A stretch of DNA of 60,326 nt, from the NCBI GenBank assembly GCA_036010965.1, contig DASCMO010000012.1, positions 1 to 60,326 on the forward strand. Direction: 5' to 3'. Positions 27,060-35,608 of the stretch are shown piece by piece (positions within the stretch are counted from its first letter, which is position 1; each line of letters opens with the position of its first letter). Both the position numbers and the translations under genes were made by a program. This DNA comes from GCA-2686265 sp036010965 (GTDB taxonomy: Bacteria; Planctomycetota; UBA1135; GCA-002686595). The notes below the pieces were generated by a model. That model saw nothing but the letters and a program-made list of their open reading frames with translations, was not told the DNA's origin and did no database searches.

Positions 27060-28148
27060 TCAACGACCCCCTGTGCGTTGCTTGGCGAGGATCTCCTCCA
27101 CGCTCTCGAGGTCAGGTCCCCAGGCGCGTGCACGCTCCTCATCGGAACCGTCGGCCAGGGGGCGCACGACGCGAAAACCCACGAAGGGCGCGTCGGTGAG
27201 GTACCAGATGCTCTTGGGGAGTTGGGGATCCTGAACCTTCCAGCCCTTGCGCGAGCCTCGCCGCGCAGCGCTCCGCAGAAGTTCGGGGTCGTCGTCCCAG
27301 GAGCCGCCGCGCACGACGCGCGGGTACAACTCGACCGGCCAGGCCAGGGGTGCGCGCTCGGGGTGAACGATCGCTCGCCCGTAGAAGTCCGGGTCGAAGC
27401 GGTCGAGGACCCACTCGGCCACGTTGCCGTGCATGTCGAACAGTCCCCAGGGGTTTGGCTCCTTCATGCCCACCGGATGGTAGGCATCGTCGGCGTTGTC
27501 GAAGTACCAGGCGTGGTCCTCGAGGTCGTCAGGGTCGTCGCCGAAGGAGTAGGCGGTCGTGGTCCCCGCGCGGCAGGCGTATTCCCACTCGGCCTCGGTC
27601 GGCAGGCGATAGAAGCGGCCGGTCTTCATCGACAGCCAGCGCGTGTACTGGCGCGCGGCGAACTGGGTCATGCACACGGCGGGTGAACCCTCGACGCCCA
27701 TCTCGAAGTCCATCGGCACATAGGGCGGCGTGGGCCGGCTGACGGCGTCGGCCCAGGGGTCCGATGGCTCGGCCGCCGCCCGGCCTCCCGCGCGCCGGGC
27801 GATGTCGAGCTTGAACATGAACTCGTGATATTCATCCCAGGTAACCTCGCAACGCCCGATCCAGAAGGGTGCGAGCTCAACCGGGTGGCGCGGCCCCTCG
27901 TCGTCCTCGCGCTCGGCCTCGTCTGCGGGACTGCCCATCTCGAAGAGACCGCCGGGGATCGGCACCATGGCGAAGTGCACCTCGGAGCCGGGGATGGCCT
28001 CGCTGTAGACCAGCATGCTCGCCTCGTCCTCGGCCTGCGCCTCCCGCAGCTCGAACAGCGGGGGCCGTCCGCCGGGCGGATCGGGATAGATCGGATCGTC
28101 GCCACCGCCGCCCAGGAGGGCGAGGGCCAGGGTGAGGGCGCATGTCAT
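27060..28148 (-). CDS. exported SUMF1/FGE-sulfatase-like domain protein lacking the FGE cysteines
   Basis: 362 residues with a short signal (MTCALTLALALLGGG). The SUMF1 fold is clear: FAMVPIPGGLFEMGSPADE, APFWIGRCEVTWDEY, LPTEAEWEYACRAGTTTAY, NPWGLFDMHGNVAEWVLD, RVVRGGSWDDDPELLRSAAR and FVGFRVVR. In authentic formylglycine-generating enzymes, the region after RGGS holds two active-site cysteines (as in CxxxxCxRYR); here it reads DDDPELLRSAARRG with none. It is therefore unlikely to make formylglycine and is better called a lectin-like or binding member of the fold. It lies 73 nt upstream of the oxidoreductase gene on the same strand. Confidence 0.9.
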   Translation of the reverse strand: MTCALTLALALLGGGGDDPIYPDPPGGRPPLFELREAQAEDEASMLVYSEAIPGSEVHFAMVPIPGGLFEMGSPADEAEREDDEGPRHPVELAPFWIGRCEVTWDEYHEFMFKLDIARRAGGRAAAEPSDPWADAVSRPTPPYVPMDFEMGVEGSPAVCMTQFAARQYTRWLSMKTGRFYRLPTEAEWEYACRAGTTTAYSFGDDPDDLEDHAWYFDNADDAYHPVGMKEPNPWGLFDMHGNVAEWVLDRFDPDFYGRAIVHPERAPLAWPVELYPRVVRGGSWDDDPELLRSAARRGSRKGWKVQDPQLPKSIWYLTDAPFVGFRVVRPLADGSDEERARAWGPDLESVEEILAKQRTGGR

Positions 28149-28272
28149 GAGGTTGGGTGGGCCTACAGCGTTGCTGAAAGCGACATGAATCTATCTTCTG
28201 GCCACCGCCCGTAGGCTCTTTGCCCGAGAAAGTCCTCCCCTGACCTCCCTCCTCCCCCGCACCCTTGCCCCG

Positions 28273-29298
28273 TTGCTCTGGGGCCTCTGCGCCTGCGCCG
28301 CGCCGGAACTCGCCCCCTACCGCGAGACCCGCGCGGCCATGGGCACGACCTTCAGCATCACGGTCTATGCGTCCGATGGGGTGCAGGCCGGGGGCGCCCT
28401 GGAGGCCGCCTTCGCACGGGTGATGGAGCTCGACGGACTCCTGTCGGACCATGATCCGAGCAGCGAGCTGTCGCGCCTGTCGGAGCGATCCGCCGGGCAG
28501 GCCACGCCCGTCTCCCCCCACCTGTGGGCCGTCCTTGTCGGGGCCGCCGAGATAAACGAGCTCAGCGCGGGTGCTTTCGACGTCACCGTCGGTCCCCTCT
28601 CGCGCCTCTGGCGGCGAGCGCGGAGACGCGCTGAGCATCCGCGAGCCGAGCACCTCACCCGCGCGCGGGCCGCGGTGGGCGCGCGCCACCTGCTGCTCGA
28701 TCCCGTGCATCGAACGGTCACCCTGGCCCTCGACGGAATGCGGCTCGACCTGGGCGCCATCGCCAAGGGCTACGCTCTCGATCAGGTTCTGCGCGTCCTT
28801 GAGCAACACGGAATCGTGCACGCCCTGGTCGAAGGCGGCGGCGACCTGGCCGCCGGTGAGCCCCCGCCCCAGCGAGCGGGCTGGCACCTGGCCGTCGAGG
28901 TACTGAGCGACGTCAGCGCACCGAGGGTCCAGCTCTCCCTGGCCCGCGCGGCGCTCGCCACATCGGGCGACCTCTATCAGCACACCCTGATTGACGGGGT
29001 GCGCTCCTCCCACATCATCGACCCACGTACGGGCCTGGGCCTGACGCGCCGCGTGGGCGCCACGGTCGTGGCCGAGAGCGGCCTGCGCGCCGACGCCCTG
29101 GCCTCGGCCCTCTGCGTCCTCGGCCCCGAGCACGGCCTGGCCCTCGTCGAGACTCTCGAGGGCGTCGAGGCGCGTCTCGTGACCCTCGAGGACGGCGAGC
29201 TCCAAGCCCACGAGAGCAGCGGATTTCGGTTGATGATGGTACCCTCGCCGCGCCCCACGCAGGATGGGCGCGGGCGTCGATTGAGTCCGCCTCCCTAG
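28273..29298 (+). CDS. apbE: FAD:protein FMN transferase (ApbE family)
   Basis: About 341 residues. The family motifs are present: YRETRAAMGTTFSITVY, DLGAIAKGYALDQV, VEGGGDLAAG, LATSGD, SSHIIDPRTGLG and ADALASALCVLG. ApbE covalently attaches FMN to threonines of extracytoplasmic flavoproteins such as NqrB/NqrC. Only TTG at 28273 or CTG at 28240 can start this frame; CTG would give MTSLLPRTLAPLLWGLCAC, a more regular lipoprotein signal with the lipobox cysteine retained. ApbE proteins are often exported lipoproteins, so the longer form deserves preference if translation from CTG is real. Divergent from the SUMF1-like gene. Confidence 0.9.
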   Translation: MLWGLCACAAPELAPYRETRAAMGTTFSITVYASDGVQAGGALEAAFARVMELDGLLSDHDPSSELSRLSERSAGQATPVSPHLWAVLVGAAEINELSAGAFDVTVGPLSRLWRRARRRAEHPRAEHLTRARAAVGARHLLLDPVHRTVTLALDGMRLDLGAIAKGYALDQVLRVLEQHGIVHALVEGGGDLAAGEPPPQRAGWHLAVEVLSDVSAPRVQLSLARAALATSGDLYQHTLIDGVRSSHIIDPRTGLGLTRRVGATVVAESGLRADALASALCVLGPEHGLALVETLEGVEARLVTLEDGELQAHESSGFRLMMVPSPRPTQDGRGRRLSPPP

Positions 29299-29391
29299 CA
29301 CGACCGTTCCAGGACAGTCCCGTCACCAAGCTGCTCCTTTCCCGGCAGCCCTCTTTCCCGGCGGCTCAGCGCCGCAGCAGGAACCTCCAGC

Positions 29392-30690
29392 ATGACCGAG
29401 AGCCACCCCGCGCGACTCGAACCCTCCCGCCGTGACCTGATCCGCAACACGGGCGCCGCGGCGGCCGTCGGCGCCCTGGCCGGCATCGCCGGCGCCCAGC
29501 CCGGTCCGAGCCCGGTCGAAGGCCCCCTGCGCGTGGGTCTGGTCGGCTGCGGCGGGCGCGGCACCGGGGCCGCCGCCAACGCCCTGCGGGCCGACCCGGA
29601 GACTCGCCTGGTGGCGCTCGGGGACGTCTTCGGAGACCAGCTGCAGAACTGCCTCAACACACTCACGGCCACCGCGGACATCGCCGACCGCGTCCAGGTC
29701 GATGAGGACAAGCGCTTCGTCGGGTTTGACGCCTACCAGGGAGTGATCGACAGCTGCGATGTCGTGCTGCTGGCCACCTCGCCCCACTTCCGGCCCCAGC
29801 ACGTGGCGGCCGCCGTGGAGGCCGGACGGCACCTGTTCGTGGAGAAGCCCGTCGCCACCGACGCCCCGGGAATCCGCGCCATGCGTGAAGCGTGCCGCCA
29901 GGCGGAGAAGAAGAACCTCTCCCTCGTCTCGGGCCTCTGCTACCGCTACCAGCGCGCGAAGCAGGAGACCGTCCAGCGCATCCACGATGGGGCCATCGGC
30001 GACATCGTCTGCATGCAGACCACCTACAACACCGGCGGGCTGTGGCATCGCGGGCGCAAGGAGGACTGGAGCGACATGGAGTGGCAGATGCGCAACTGGC
30101 TCTACTTCGCGTGGCTCTCCGGCGATCACATCGCCGAGCAGCACATCCACAGCCTGGACAAGATCGCCTGGGTCATGGGCGACGTCTACCCGGCCAGGTG
30201 CACCTCGAGCGGCGGGCGCATCGTGCGCTCGGACCCGAAGTACGGGAACATCTACGACCACTTCAACAACGTCTACGAGTGGGAGGACGGCGTGCGTTGC
30301 TTCAGCTCCTGCCGCCAGTTGAGCGGGGCCTCCAGCGACGTCTCCGATCACATCTACGGGACGCGCGGCTCGGCGAACATCCAGCGCCACCGCATCGAGG
30401 CCGGCGCCTGGAGCTGGCGCTGGAAGGGCGACGGCCCCGACGACATGTACCAGAACGAGCACGACGCCCTGTTCGCCTCGATCCGCAGCGGCAAGCCGAT
30501 CAACAACGGCGAGTACATGTGCAACAGCACGATGATGGCCATCATGGCCCGCATGTCGGCCTACACGGGCCAGACCATCACCTGGGACCAGGCCTGGAAC
30601 TCCACCGAGGACCTCTCCCCGCCCGCCTACGACTGGACGGACCTCGAGGTGCGCCCGGTCGCCCAGCCGGGGATCACGCGCTTCTCCTGA
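29392..30690 (+). CDS. Tat-exported Gfo/Idh/MocA family oxidoreductase (second copy)
   Basis: 432 residues with a Tat signal (PSRRDLIRNTGAAAAVGAL). Rossmann motif VGLVGCGGRGTGAA, EKP motif in LFVEKPVATDAPGIRAM, and the conserved WLSGDHIAEQHIHSLDKIAW. The sequence is collinear with the paralogue at 25667-26986; both share the MEWQMRNW/MEYQMRNW and QHIH blocks. This indicates a duplication or selection for related sugar substrates. A periplasmic NAD(P)-dependent sugar oxidoreductase is the usual expectation. It ends ahead of a strong hairpin at 30733-30763. Confidence 0.93.
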   Translation: MTESHPARLEPSRRDLIRNTGAAAAVGALAGIAGAQPGPSPVEGPLRVGLVGCGGRGTGAAANALRADPETRLVALGDVFGDQLQNCLNTLTATADIADRVQVDEDKRFVGFDAYQGVIDSCDVVLLATSPHFRPQHVAAAVEAGRHLFVEKPVATDAPGIRAMREACRQAEKKNLSLVSGLCYRYQRAKQETVQRIHDGAIGDIVCMQTTYNTGGLWHRGRKEDWSDMEWQMRNWLYFAWLSGDHIAEQHIHSLDKIAWVMGDVYPARCTSSGGRIVRSDPKYGNIYDHFNNVYEWEDGVRCFSSCRQLSGASSDVSDHIYGTRGSANIQRHRIEAGAWSWRWKGDGPDDMYQNEHDALFASIRSGKPINNGEYMCNSTMMAIMARMSAYTGQTITWDQAWNSTEDLSPPAYDWTDLEVRPVAQPGITRFS

Positions 30691-30732
30691 GGGGTTTCGC
30701 GCCGCCCGGCCCTGCCGGCTGAAGCACACGAA

Positions 30733-30763
30733 ACGGCGGGCGCTCCACGGGAGCGCCCGCCGT
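30733..30763. terminator. perfect 14-bp hairpin between convergent genes
   Basis: A perfect 14-bp inverted repeat (ACGGCGGGCGCTCC and its complement) with a 3-nt loop lies between the stop codons of two convergent genes (30690 and 30794). On the minus strand it is followed by TTT and then TCG; on the plus strand there is no T tract. It most likely acts as a two-way transcription stop or 3'-end stabiliser. Confidence 0.7.
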
Positions 30764-30793
30764 GCTCGAATCCCGGCCTGAGCCGCCGATCCC

Positions 30794-31993
30794 TCAGGGC
30801 TGCCAGTCCACCTGGGCAGCGTTGCTCAGATTGAAGCCTGCGCCGCAGGGGCCACCGCTGGGATCGCGGTACCAGTACTGATAGCAGCGCGTGTCGCCCG
30901 CGGCCACGCCCCCGTCGGCGGGGACGTCGACGCTCGTCGAAGCGGCGCCCCCGGCGTCTGGCACCACAACCTGCAGGCGCACAACGTTTCCGCCGCAGCA
31001 GCGCAGGCCATCACCGAAGATCACGCCGTTGCCACTGTTGACAAAGTTCTCTCCCTGGAAGAAGAGGCCGGGCTGACCGGGGATCGCACCCGCGGCCTCC
31101 AGCACCAGGTCCCCGGCGGCGACGCTGTCGCTGCCACTGGCGCCCAGGGTCGATCCGGCTCCGGTTGAGTTCGAGCACCCGCTCGAGCCGCTGGAATCTT
31201 CGTTGCCACAAGGGCAGGAAGTTCCGGCGCCGTCACCGAAGCACAGGGCCGTGAAGACGTCGACACTGGGGGTCTCGATGTGCACCCGGTCGAACTCGTA
31301 CCCGTGGGTGGTGATCGGCCCGCCGGATTGGATTCGAATCTCGTCAAAACGCTGATCACCGATGGGGACATCGATATCGGCCACCCCTACGGGATGGGGA
31401 TCGGCCGGGTCAACCCACATGCGCAGGCGCTCGTCACCGGGCTGGAAGTCGATACGCGTCACCAGCACCGACATCTGGTCGACGATGGAGCCGGCGACCA
31501 AATGGGAGACTCCCCCGCCGGCGTGGTCCTGGATGCCCCATTCGTTGGACTGCCAGGGAGATCCCAGGAAGAGCATCTCGCCGGTCCCGCTCAAAAACAG
31601 CGAAAGCCCGCCGTACTGATCGTCGCCACCTCCGACCCGTCGTGTGCTGAAGCTGATCCAGACCGTGCTGTTGTCGGCTCCGAAGTCCCCATTGCCGTCG
31701 ATCATGTACTCGAAACCGACGGTCCCCGGCCGCCGGTAGGAACCGCCACCGTCGAAGTTGGTGGTGGCCTTGAGGCCCTCCGCGTCGTGGCCGGGCGCAT
31801 AGGCCATCGCGTCCGTCCCTGCGCCGCCGGACCACCAGACGTTCTCCCATCCGAGGCCCCCCGTCTGGCCGCCGATGCCCGTGGCGTCGGGGTAGTCAAA
31901 GGACTCGTATGAGATCGTGGTCTGGGATTGGGCCAGGGCTGCAGAAGTGAAGGCGCACAAGGCGACGGGCATCAAGAGTGAATGGATCTGCAT
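30794..31993 (-). CDS. secreted LamG-like protein with CPCxN C-terminal module
   Basis: 399 residues with a signal peptide (MQIHSLLMPVALCAFTSAALA). Residues about 28-245 are a beta-sandwich-like domain (SYESFDYPDATGIGGQ, GLGWENVWWSGG) of the type seen in planctomycete proteins annotated as LamG or concanavalin-like. Residues 251-399 are the cleanest example in this window of the C-terminal module: CFGDGAGTSCPCGN, GCSNSTGAG, QPGLFFQGENF, FGDGLRCCGGNVVRLQV, CYQYWYRDPSGGPCG, GFNLSN and a final WQP. No catalytic motif is seen. Divergent from the branching-enzyme gene, with 158 nt between the starts. Confidence 0.8.
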   Translation of the reverse strand: MQIHSLLMPVALCAFTSAALAQSQTTISYESFDYPDATGIGGQTGGLGWENVWWSGGAGTDAMAYAPGHDAEGLKATTNFDGGGSYRRPGTVGFEYMIDGNGDFGADNSTVWISFSTRRVGGGDDQYGGLSLFLSGTGEMLFLGSPWQSNEWGIQDHAGGGVSHLVAGSIVDQMSVLVTRIDFQPGDERLRMWVDPADPHPVGVADIDVPIGDQRFDEIRIQSGGPITTHGYEFDRVHIETPSVDVFTALCFGDGAGTSCPCGNEDSSGSSGCSNSTGAGSTLGASGSDSVAAGDLVLEAAGAIPGQPGLFFQGENFVNSGNGVIFGDGLRCCGGNVVRLQVVVPDAGGAASTSVDVPADGGVAAGDTRCYQYWYRDPSGGPCGAGFNLSNAAQVDWQP

Positions 31994-32151
31994 GAGGGGA
32001 GGTCCGCTTGAGAGGTTGGGGATTGGAGAGCCTGGATCGACGACTCTGCATCCTAGCCCGAAGACCTGCGCTGTGGGGTCCGGCCACGCGAGGGTGTGGG
32101 CAGCGGGCCAGTGGCACTACAGAGCGAGCCCGCTTAGCATGCAGAGGCCCC

Positions 32152-34353
32152 ATGAGACCACGAGACTCGGCCCCGCGGCGCACCCTGGCCGCTCCCCTTA
32201 TCGCCCTTGCCATCCTCGCCTCGACGGCGACTGGCCAGGGTGCGGGGACGCCCTTCCGAGCGCGCTTCACGCGCTACGACTTCGATGTCTACCAGGTCCC
32301 CGTGCAGGGCTGGCACGGGCGCTTGCGGGTCGAACTGCACGAGGTCCAGGGGACTCACGCAGACCTCTATCTGCGCCACGGCGCTCCCCCGACCCTGGAT
32401 CTCTGGGACCATCGCAGCGTGACCCCCGGCACGAGTAACGAGAGCCTTGCGGTGGACGCGACGAGCGCACCGGCCATCGCCAATGGAACCTGGTTCGTCG
32501 GGGTCTGGCGCCCGACGGGCACGGCCTACGACATCGATTGGTTCCTCGACAGCCTGCCCTCGGGCCACGCCGGAATCGGCGCCAATCCCTTTGACGATGG
32601 TCCGGCCGGCTCACAGGGCTTCGCCTTCCGCACCTGGGCCCCCAACGCCGACAGCGTCTTCCTGGTCGGCGACTTCAACGGCTGGTCCGCGAGCACGACG
32701 CCCATGAGCGCCGACGCCGGAGATCACTTCTCTGTGGACGTGCGCGAGCTCGCCCCCGGAGCCCGCTATCAATACGTGATCCACAACGGCACGCAGGAGC
32801 TGTGGCGTAACGACCCGCGCGCCCGTGAGTTGACCAGCTCAGTGGGTGACAGCATCGCCGTCGACCCGCAGGCCTTCGACTGGGGCCACGGCGGCTTCGA
32901 CATGCCCCCCTGGAACGAGCTGATCGTCTACGAGCTCCACATTGGGACCTTCAACGAGCACGCCGGAGGGCTGCCGGCCGGGTTCAACGAAGCCATCGAC
33001 CGCATCCCCTACCTCGTCGATCTGGGCGTCAACGCCGTGGAGCTGATGCCCGTCTGCGAGTTCCCGGCCGACTTCTCATGGGGCTACAACTACTCGCACC
33101 CCTTCGCCGTCGAGCAGGTCTACGGCGGCCTTGAGGGACTCAAGCTCCTGGTGCGCGCCTGCCACGAGAGCGGCATCGCCGTCTTTGGTGACGTGCTCTA
33201 CAACCACTGGGGCCCGTCCGACATGGACCTCTGGCGTTACGACGGCTGGAGCACCGGGACCTGGGGCGGAATCTACTTCTACAACGACTCCTGCAACGGC
33301 CCGACGCCCTGGGGCGACACACGACCCGATTTCGGCCGCGCGGAAGTACGCCAGTACATCCGCGACAACGTCCTGATGTGGCTGGGCGAGTGTCGCCTTG
33401 ACGGCCTGCGCTGGGACTCAACCTCCAACATCCACATGGGCAACTGCGGGGACATCCCCGCGGGCTGGTCGCTGATGCAGTGGTGCAACGACGAGGTCGA
33501 CGCGACCCAGCCCTGGAAGTTCAGCATGGCCGAGGACATGTTCAACGCCCCCAACGACTGGATCACGAAGGACACCGGCGCAGGGGGCGCAGGGTTCGAC
33601 GCCCAATGGGACGCGATGTTCGTCCATCCGGTGCGGGCGGCCGTCGAGACAGTCTGGGACACCGACCGCGACATGTGGGCCGTGCGCGACGCCATCGTCC
33701 AGTCCTACAACGGCGATGCCTTCCAGCGCATCATCTACACCGAGTCCCACGACGAGGTGGCCAACGGGCGGCAGCGAGTGCCGGAGGACATCTGGCCGGG
33801 CAATGCGGACAGCTGGTACTCCAAGAAGCGCTCGACCCTTGCATCGACCCTGGCCCTCACCTCTCCGGGCGTCCCGCTGCTGTTCATGGGCCAGGAGTTC
33901 CTGGAGGACGGCTGGTTCGACGACGACGACCCCCTCGACTGGGACCGCCTGGCGCTCTTTCCGGGCATCCACGCCCTCTACCGCGACCTGATCCACCTGC
34001 GCCGCGACGCCTGGGGAACCACGGCGGGTCTGCAGGGCCAGCACACCACCGTCCATCACGTGAACAACTGGGACAAGCTGATCGCCTTTCATCGCTGGGA
34101 CCAGGGAGGCAGCGGCGACGACGTGGTGGTCGTCTGCAACTTCAAGGACCAGGCCTGGACGGACTACACGATCGGCTTCCCGCGCGAAGGACTCTGGAGG
34201 GTGCGCTTCGACAGCGACTGGACCGGCTACGACCCCGGCTACGGCGGCTGGCCCACGCATGACGTGCAGGCCAGCGCATCCCCCCACGACAGCATGCCGG
34301 CCAGCGGAAGCCTCAGCATCGGTCCCTACACCTCGCTGATCTTCTCTCAGTGA
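32152..34353 (+). CDS. secreted GH13 alpha-glucan branching enzyme-like protein
   Basis: 733 residues from ATG at 32152 with AGAGG just upstream. A signal peptide (RTLAAPLIALAILASTATG) makes this an exported protein, unusual for the GlgB fold. After a pre-peptidase-like beta domain (about 25-140), a CBM48 (about 152-237; FAFRTWAPNADSVFLVGDFN) precedes the GH13 barrel (VYELHIGTFNEHAG, VNAVELMPVCEFP, WGYNYSHPFAVEQVYGG). The catalytic residues are Asp in DGLRWDST (about 422), Glu in FSMAEDMF (about 461) and the stabilising Asp in ESHDEVAN (about 534). The family transfers alpha-1,4 glucan segments to 1,6 positions; an exported form might act on external alpha-glucans or be hydrolytic. It overlaps the convergent radical SAM gene by 7 nt. 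Confidence 0.9.
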   Translation: MRPRDSAPRRTLAAPLIALAILASTATGQGAGTPFRARFTRYDFDVYQVPVQGWHGRLRVELHEVQGTHADLYLRHGAPPTLDLWDHRSVTPGTSNESLAVDATSAPAIANGTWFVGVWRPTGTAYDIDWFLDSLPSGHAGIGANPFDDGPAGSQGFAFRTWAPNADSVFLVGDFNGWSASTTPMSADAGDHFSVDVRELAPGARYQYVIHNGTQELWRNDPRARELTSSVGDSIAVDPQAFDWGHGGFDMPPWNELIVYELHIGTFNEHAGGLPAGFNEAIDRIPYLVDLGVNAVELMPVCEFPADFSWGYNYSHPFAVEQVYGGLEGLKLLVRACHESGIAVFGDVLYNHWGPSDMDLWRYDGWSTGTWGGIYFYNDSCNGPTPWGDTRPDFGRAEVRQYIRDNVLMWLGECRLDGLRWDSTSNIHMGNCGDIPAGWSLMQWCNDEVDATQPWKFSMAEDMFNAPNDWITKDTGAGGAGFDAQWDAMFVHPVRAAVETVWDTDRDMWAVRDAIVQSYNGDAFQRIIYTESHDEVANGRQRVPEDIWPGNADSWYSKKRSTLASTLALTSPGVPLLFMGQEFLEDGWFDDDDPLDWDRLALFPGIHALYRDLIHLRRDAWGTTAGLQGQHTTVHHVNNWDKLIAFHRWDQGGSGDDVVVVCNFKDQAWTDYTIGFPREGLWRVRFDSDWTGYDPGYGGWPTHDVQASASPHDSMPASGSLSIGPYTSLIFSQ

Positions 34354-35483
34354 GGGAGCGCCGCCGCGCCCATGGCGATGCCGGCGGGGTTTTCACCGAG
34401 CCAGGCGTTGCGGCGCGGCTCGAAGCCGTTACGGGCCTTGAAGCGCTTGGAGACATGGACGTGCTCGGCCCGGTTCTCGTACCAGGTCGCCGTACAGTTG
34501 TCGCACTGCGCCCACTCCCGGAAATCGAAGCTCATGTGGGCTCGGCGCAGGCTGGCCATCGCATCGCTGTGCCAGAGCTCCTCAATGGTCTGAGGCCCGA
34601 AGCGCCCGACCTTCACGCGCGCGTCGAAGTCGAAGCGACAGACGGACATGGTCCCGTCGCTGAGAAGGAAGAGCGCGTCCCAGGGGTAGTAGCAAGGTGA
34701 GCGCAGGGCGCGATAGAGCCGGTCGCGGATCGCCCGCGGGAGCAGGCCGCGGTGATAGAACGGCTCGAAGTGGGCGTATTCGGCGTGGTTGTTGGCGTAG
34801 TGAAAATAGAAGTCGTCCACCAGGGGCGAGAAGGTCTCGAAGAAGCGTCGCTCGACCTCGCGCGTGAAGAGCGGCGTCACGACACAGGTGACGGTCATGG
34901 TCGGCAGGCGCACCTCGCCCCACGGGCTGGACTGGACGCGACCGACCTCGTCGCGCAAGCGCCGTAGACGCTTCATTCCACCCAGAACCTCCTCCAGGTC
35001 CGCGCCCCCGCGGGTGATTTCGAAGTTCTCAGGGTCACCGGCGTCGGCCGAGACGTTCAGCATGTCGGGCCCCGCCACGACCAGGGCGCGGGCCCGCTCC
35101 TCGGTCAGCAAGGTTCCGTTGGTGCTGACGTTCACGATGCGCCCAGCCTCCTTGGCGAGGGCGATCATCTCCGGCAATTCGGCGTGCAGGGTCGGCTCGC
35201 CGATGGTGTGCAGGGTGATGCGCGGGATGCCGAGAGTCACCATCTCCCCGATCAACTGCCGGTAGAGGTCCAGCGGGAGGAAGGTCGCCGGGCGCATCAT
35301 GGACTTGTTCCCGCAATAGTCGCAGGCCAGGTTGCAGGCGTTGGTCGGCTCGACGATCACCCGCTTGGGCACGGACGGGACCTTGCCCTCCGGGTGGCTG
35401 CGTCGCACGCGCATCGCGAGCGTGTGCGATAGGAAGCGCTCGAGGACGGTCGTCCTCCGGACCAGATGCTTGAGTGCTCTCAC
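34347..35483 (-). CDS. radical SAM protein with SPASM domain
   Basis: 378 residues, cytoplasmic. The [4Fe-4S]-SAM motif is CNLACDYC in VEPTNACNLACDYCGNK. The SAM-binding GE/Thr region (TLHTIGEPTLHAELPEM, VNVSTNGTLL) is intact. The C-terminal SPASM part has cysteines in SPCYYPW, GTMSVCRFDFDARVKVG and CDNCTATWYE, enough for an auxiliary cluster. Family members modify peptides or small molecules; no precursor peptide was found next to it. Its 3' end overlaps the convergent glucan-branching gene by 7 nt. Divergent from the SDR gene at 35609. Confidence 0.92.
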   Translation of the reverse strand: MRALKHLVRRTTVLERFLSHTLAMRVRRSHPEGKVPSVPKRVIVEPTNACNLACDYCGNKSMMRPATFLPLDLYRQLIGEMVTLGIPRITLHTIGEPTLHAELPEMIALAKEAGRIVNVSTNGTLLTEERARALVVAGPDMLNVSADAGDPENFEITRGGADLEEVLGGMKRLRRLRDEVGRVQSSPWGEVRLPTMTVTCVVTPLFTREVERRFFETFSPLVDDFYFHYANNHAEYAHFEPFYHRGLLPRAIRDRLYRALRSPCYYPWDALFLLSDGTMSVCRFDFDARVKVGRFGPQTIEELWHSDAMASLRRAHMSFDFREWAQCDNCTATWYENRAEHVHVSKRFKARNGFEPRRNAWLGENPAGIAMGAAALPH

Positions 35484-35608
35484 CCTTTACCTATCATCTC
35501 ACGATCCTAGCCCACGCTGCGCAGGCATTCCCCGCTTGGAATCGCCCCTTCTGAGCCTAGGAGGAGCCATGGGCCGGGCAGCACCGCTGCATCAGCGGCT
35601 TCATCGCC

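Noticed and set aside
27060..28148. Formylglycine-generating enzyme for the window's sulfatase
   Set aside because: The SUMF1 fold is present but the two active-site cysteines are missing after RGGSW.
34347..35483. RiPP maturase with a precursor peptide
   Set aside because: No small Cys- or Ser/Thr-rich peptide gene was found in the adjacent gaps; the radical SAM/SPASM protein is left without a substrate.
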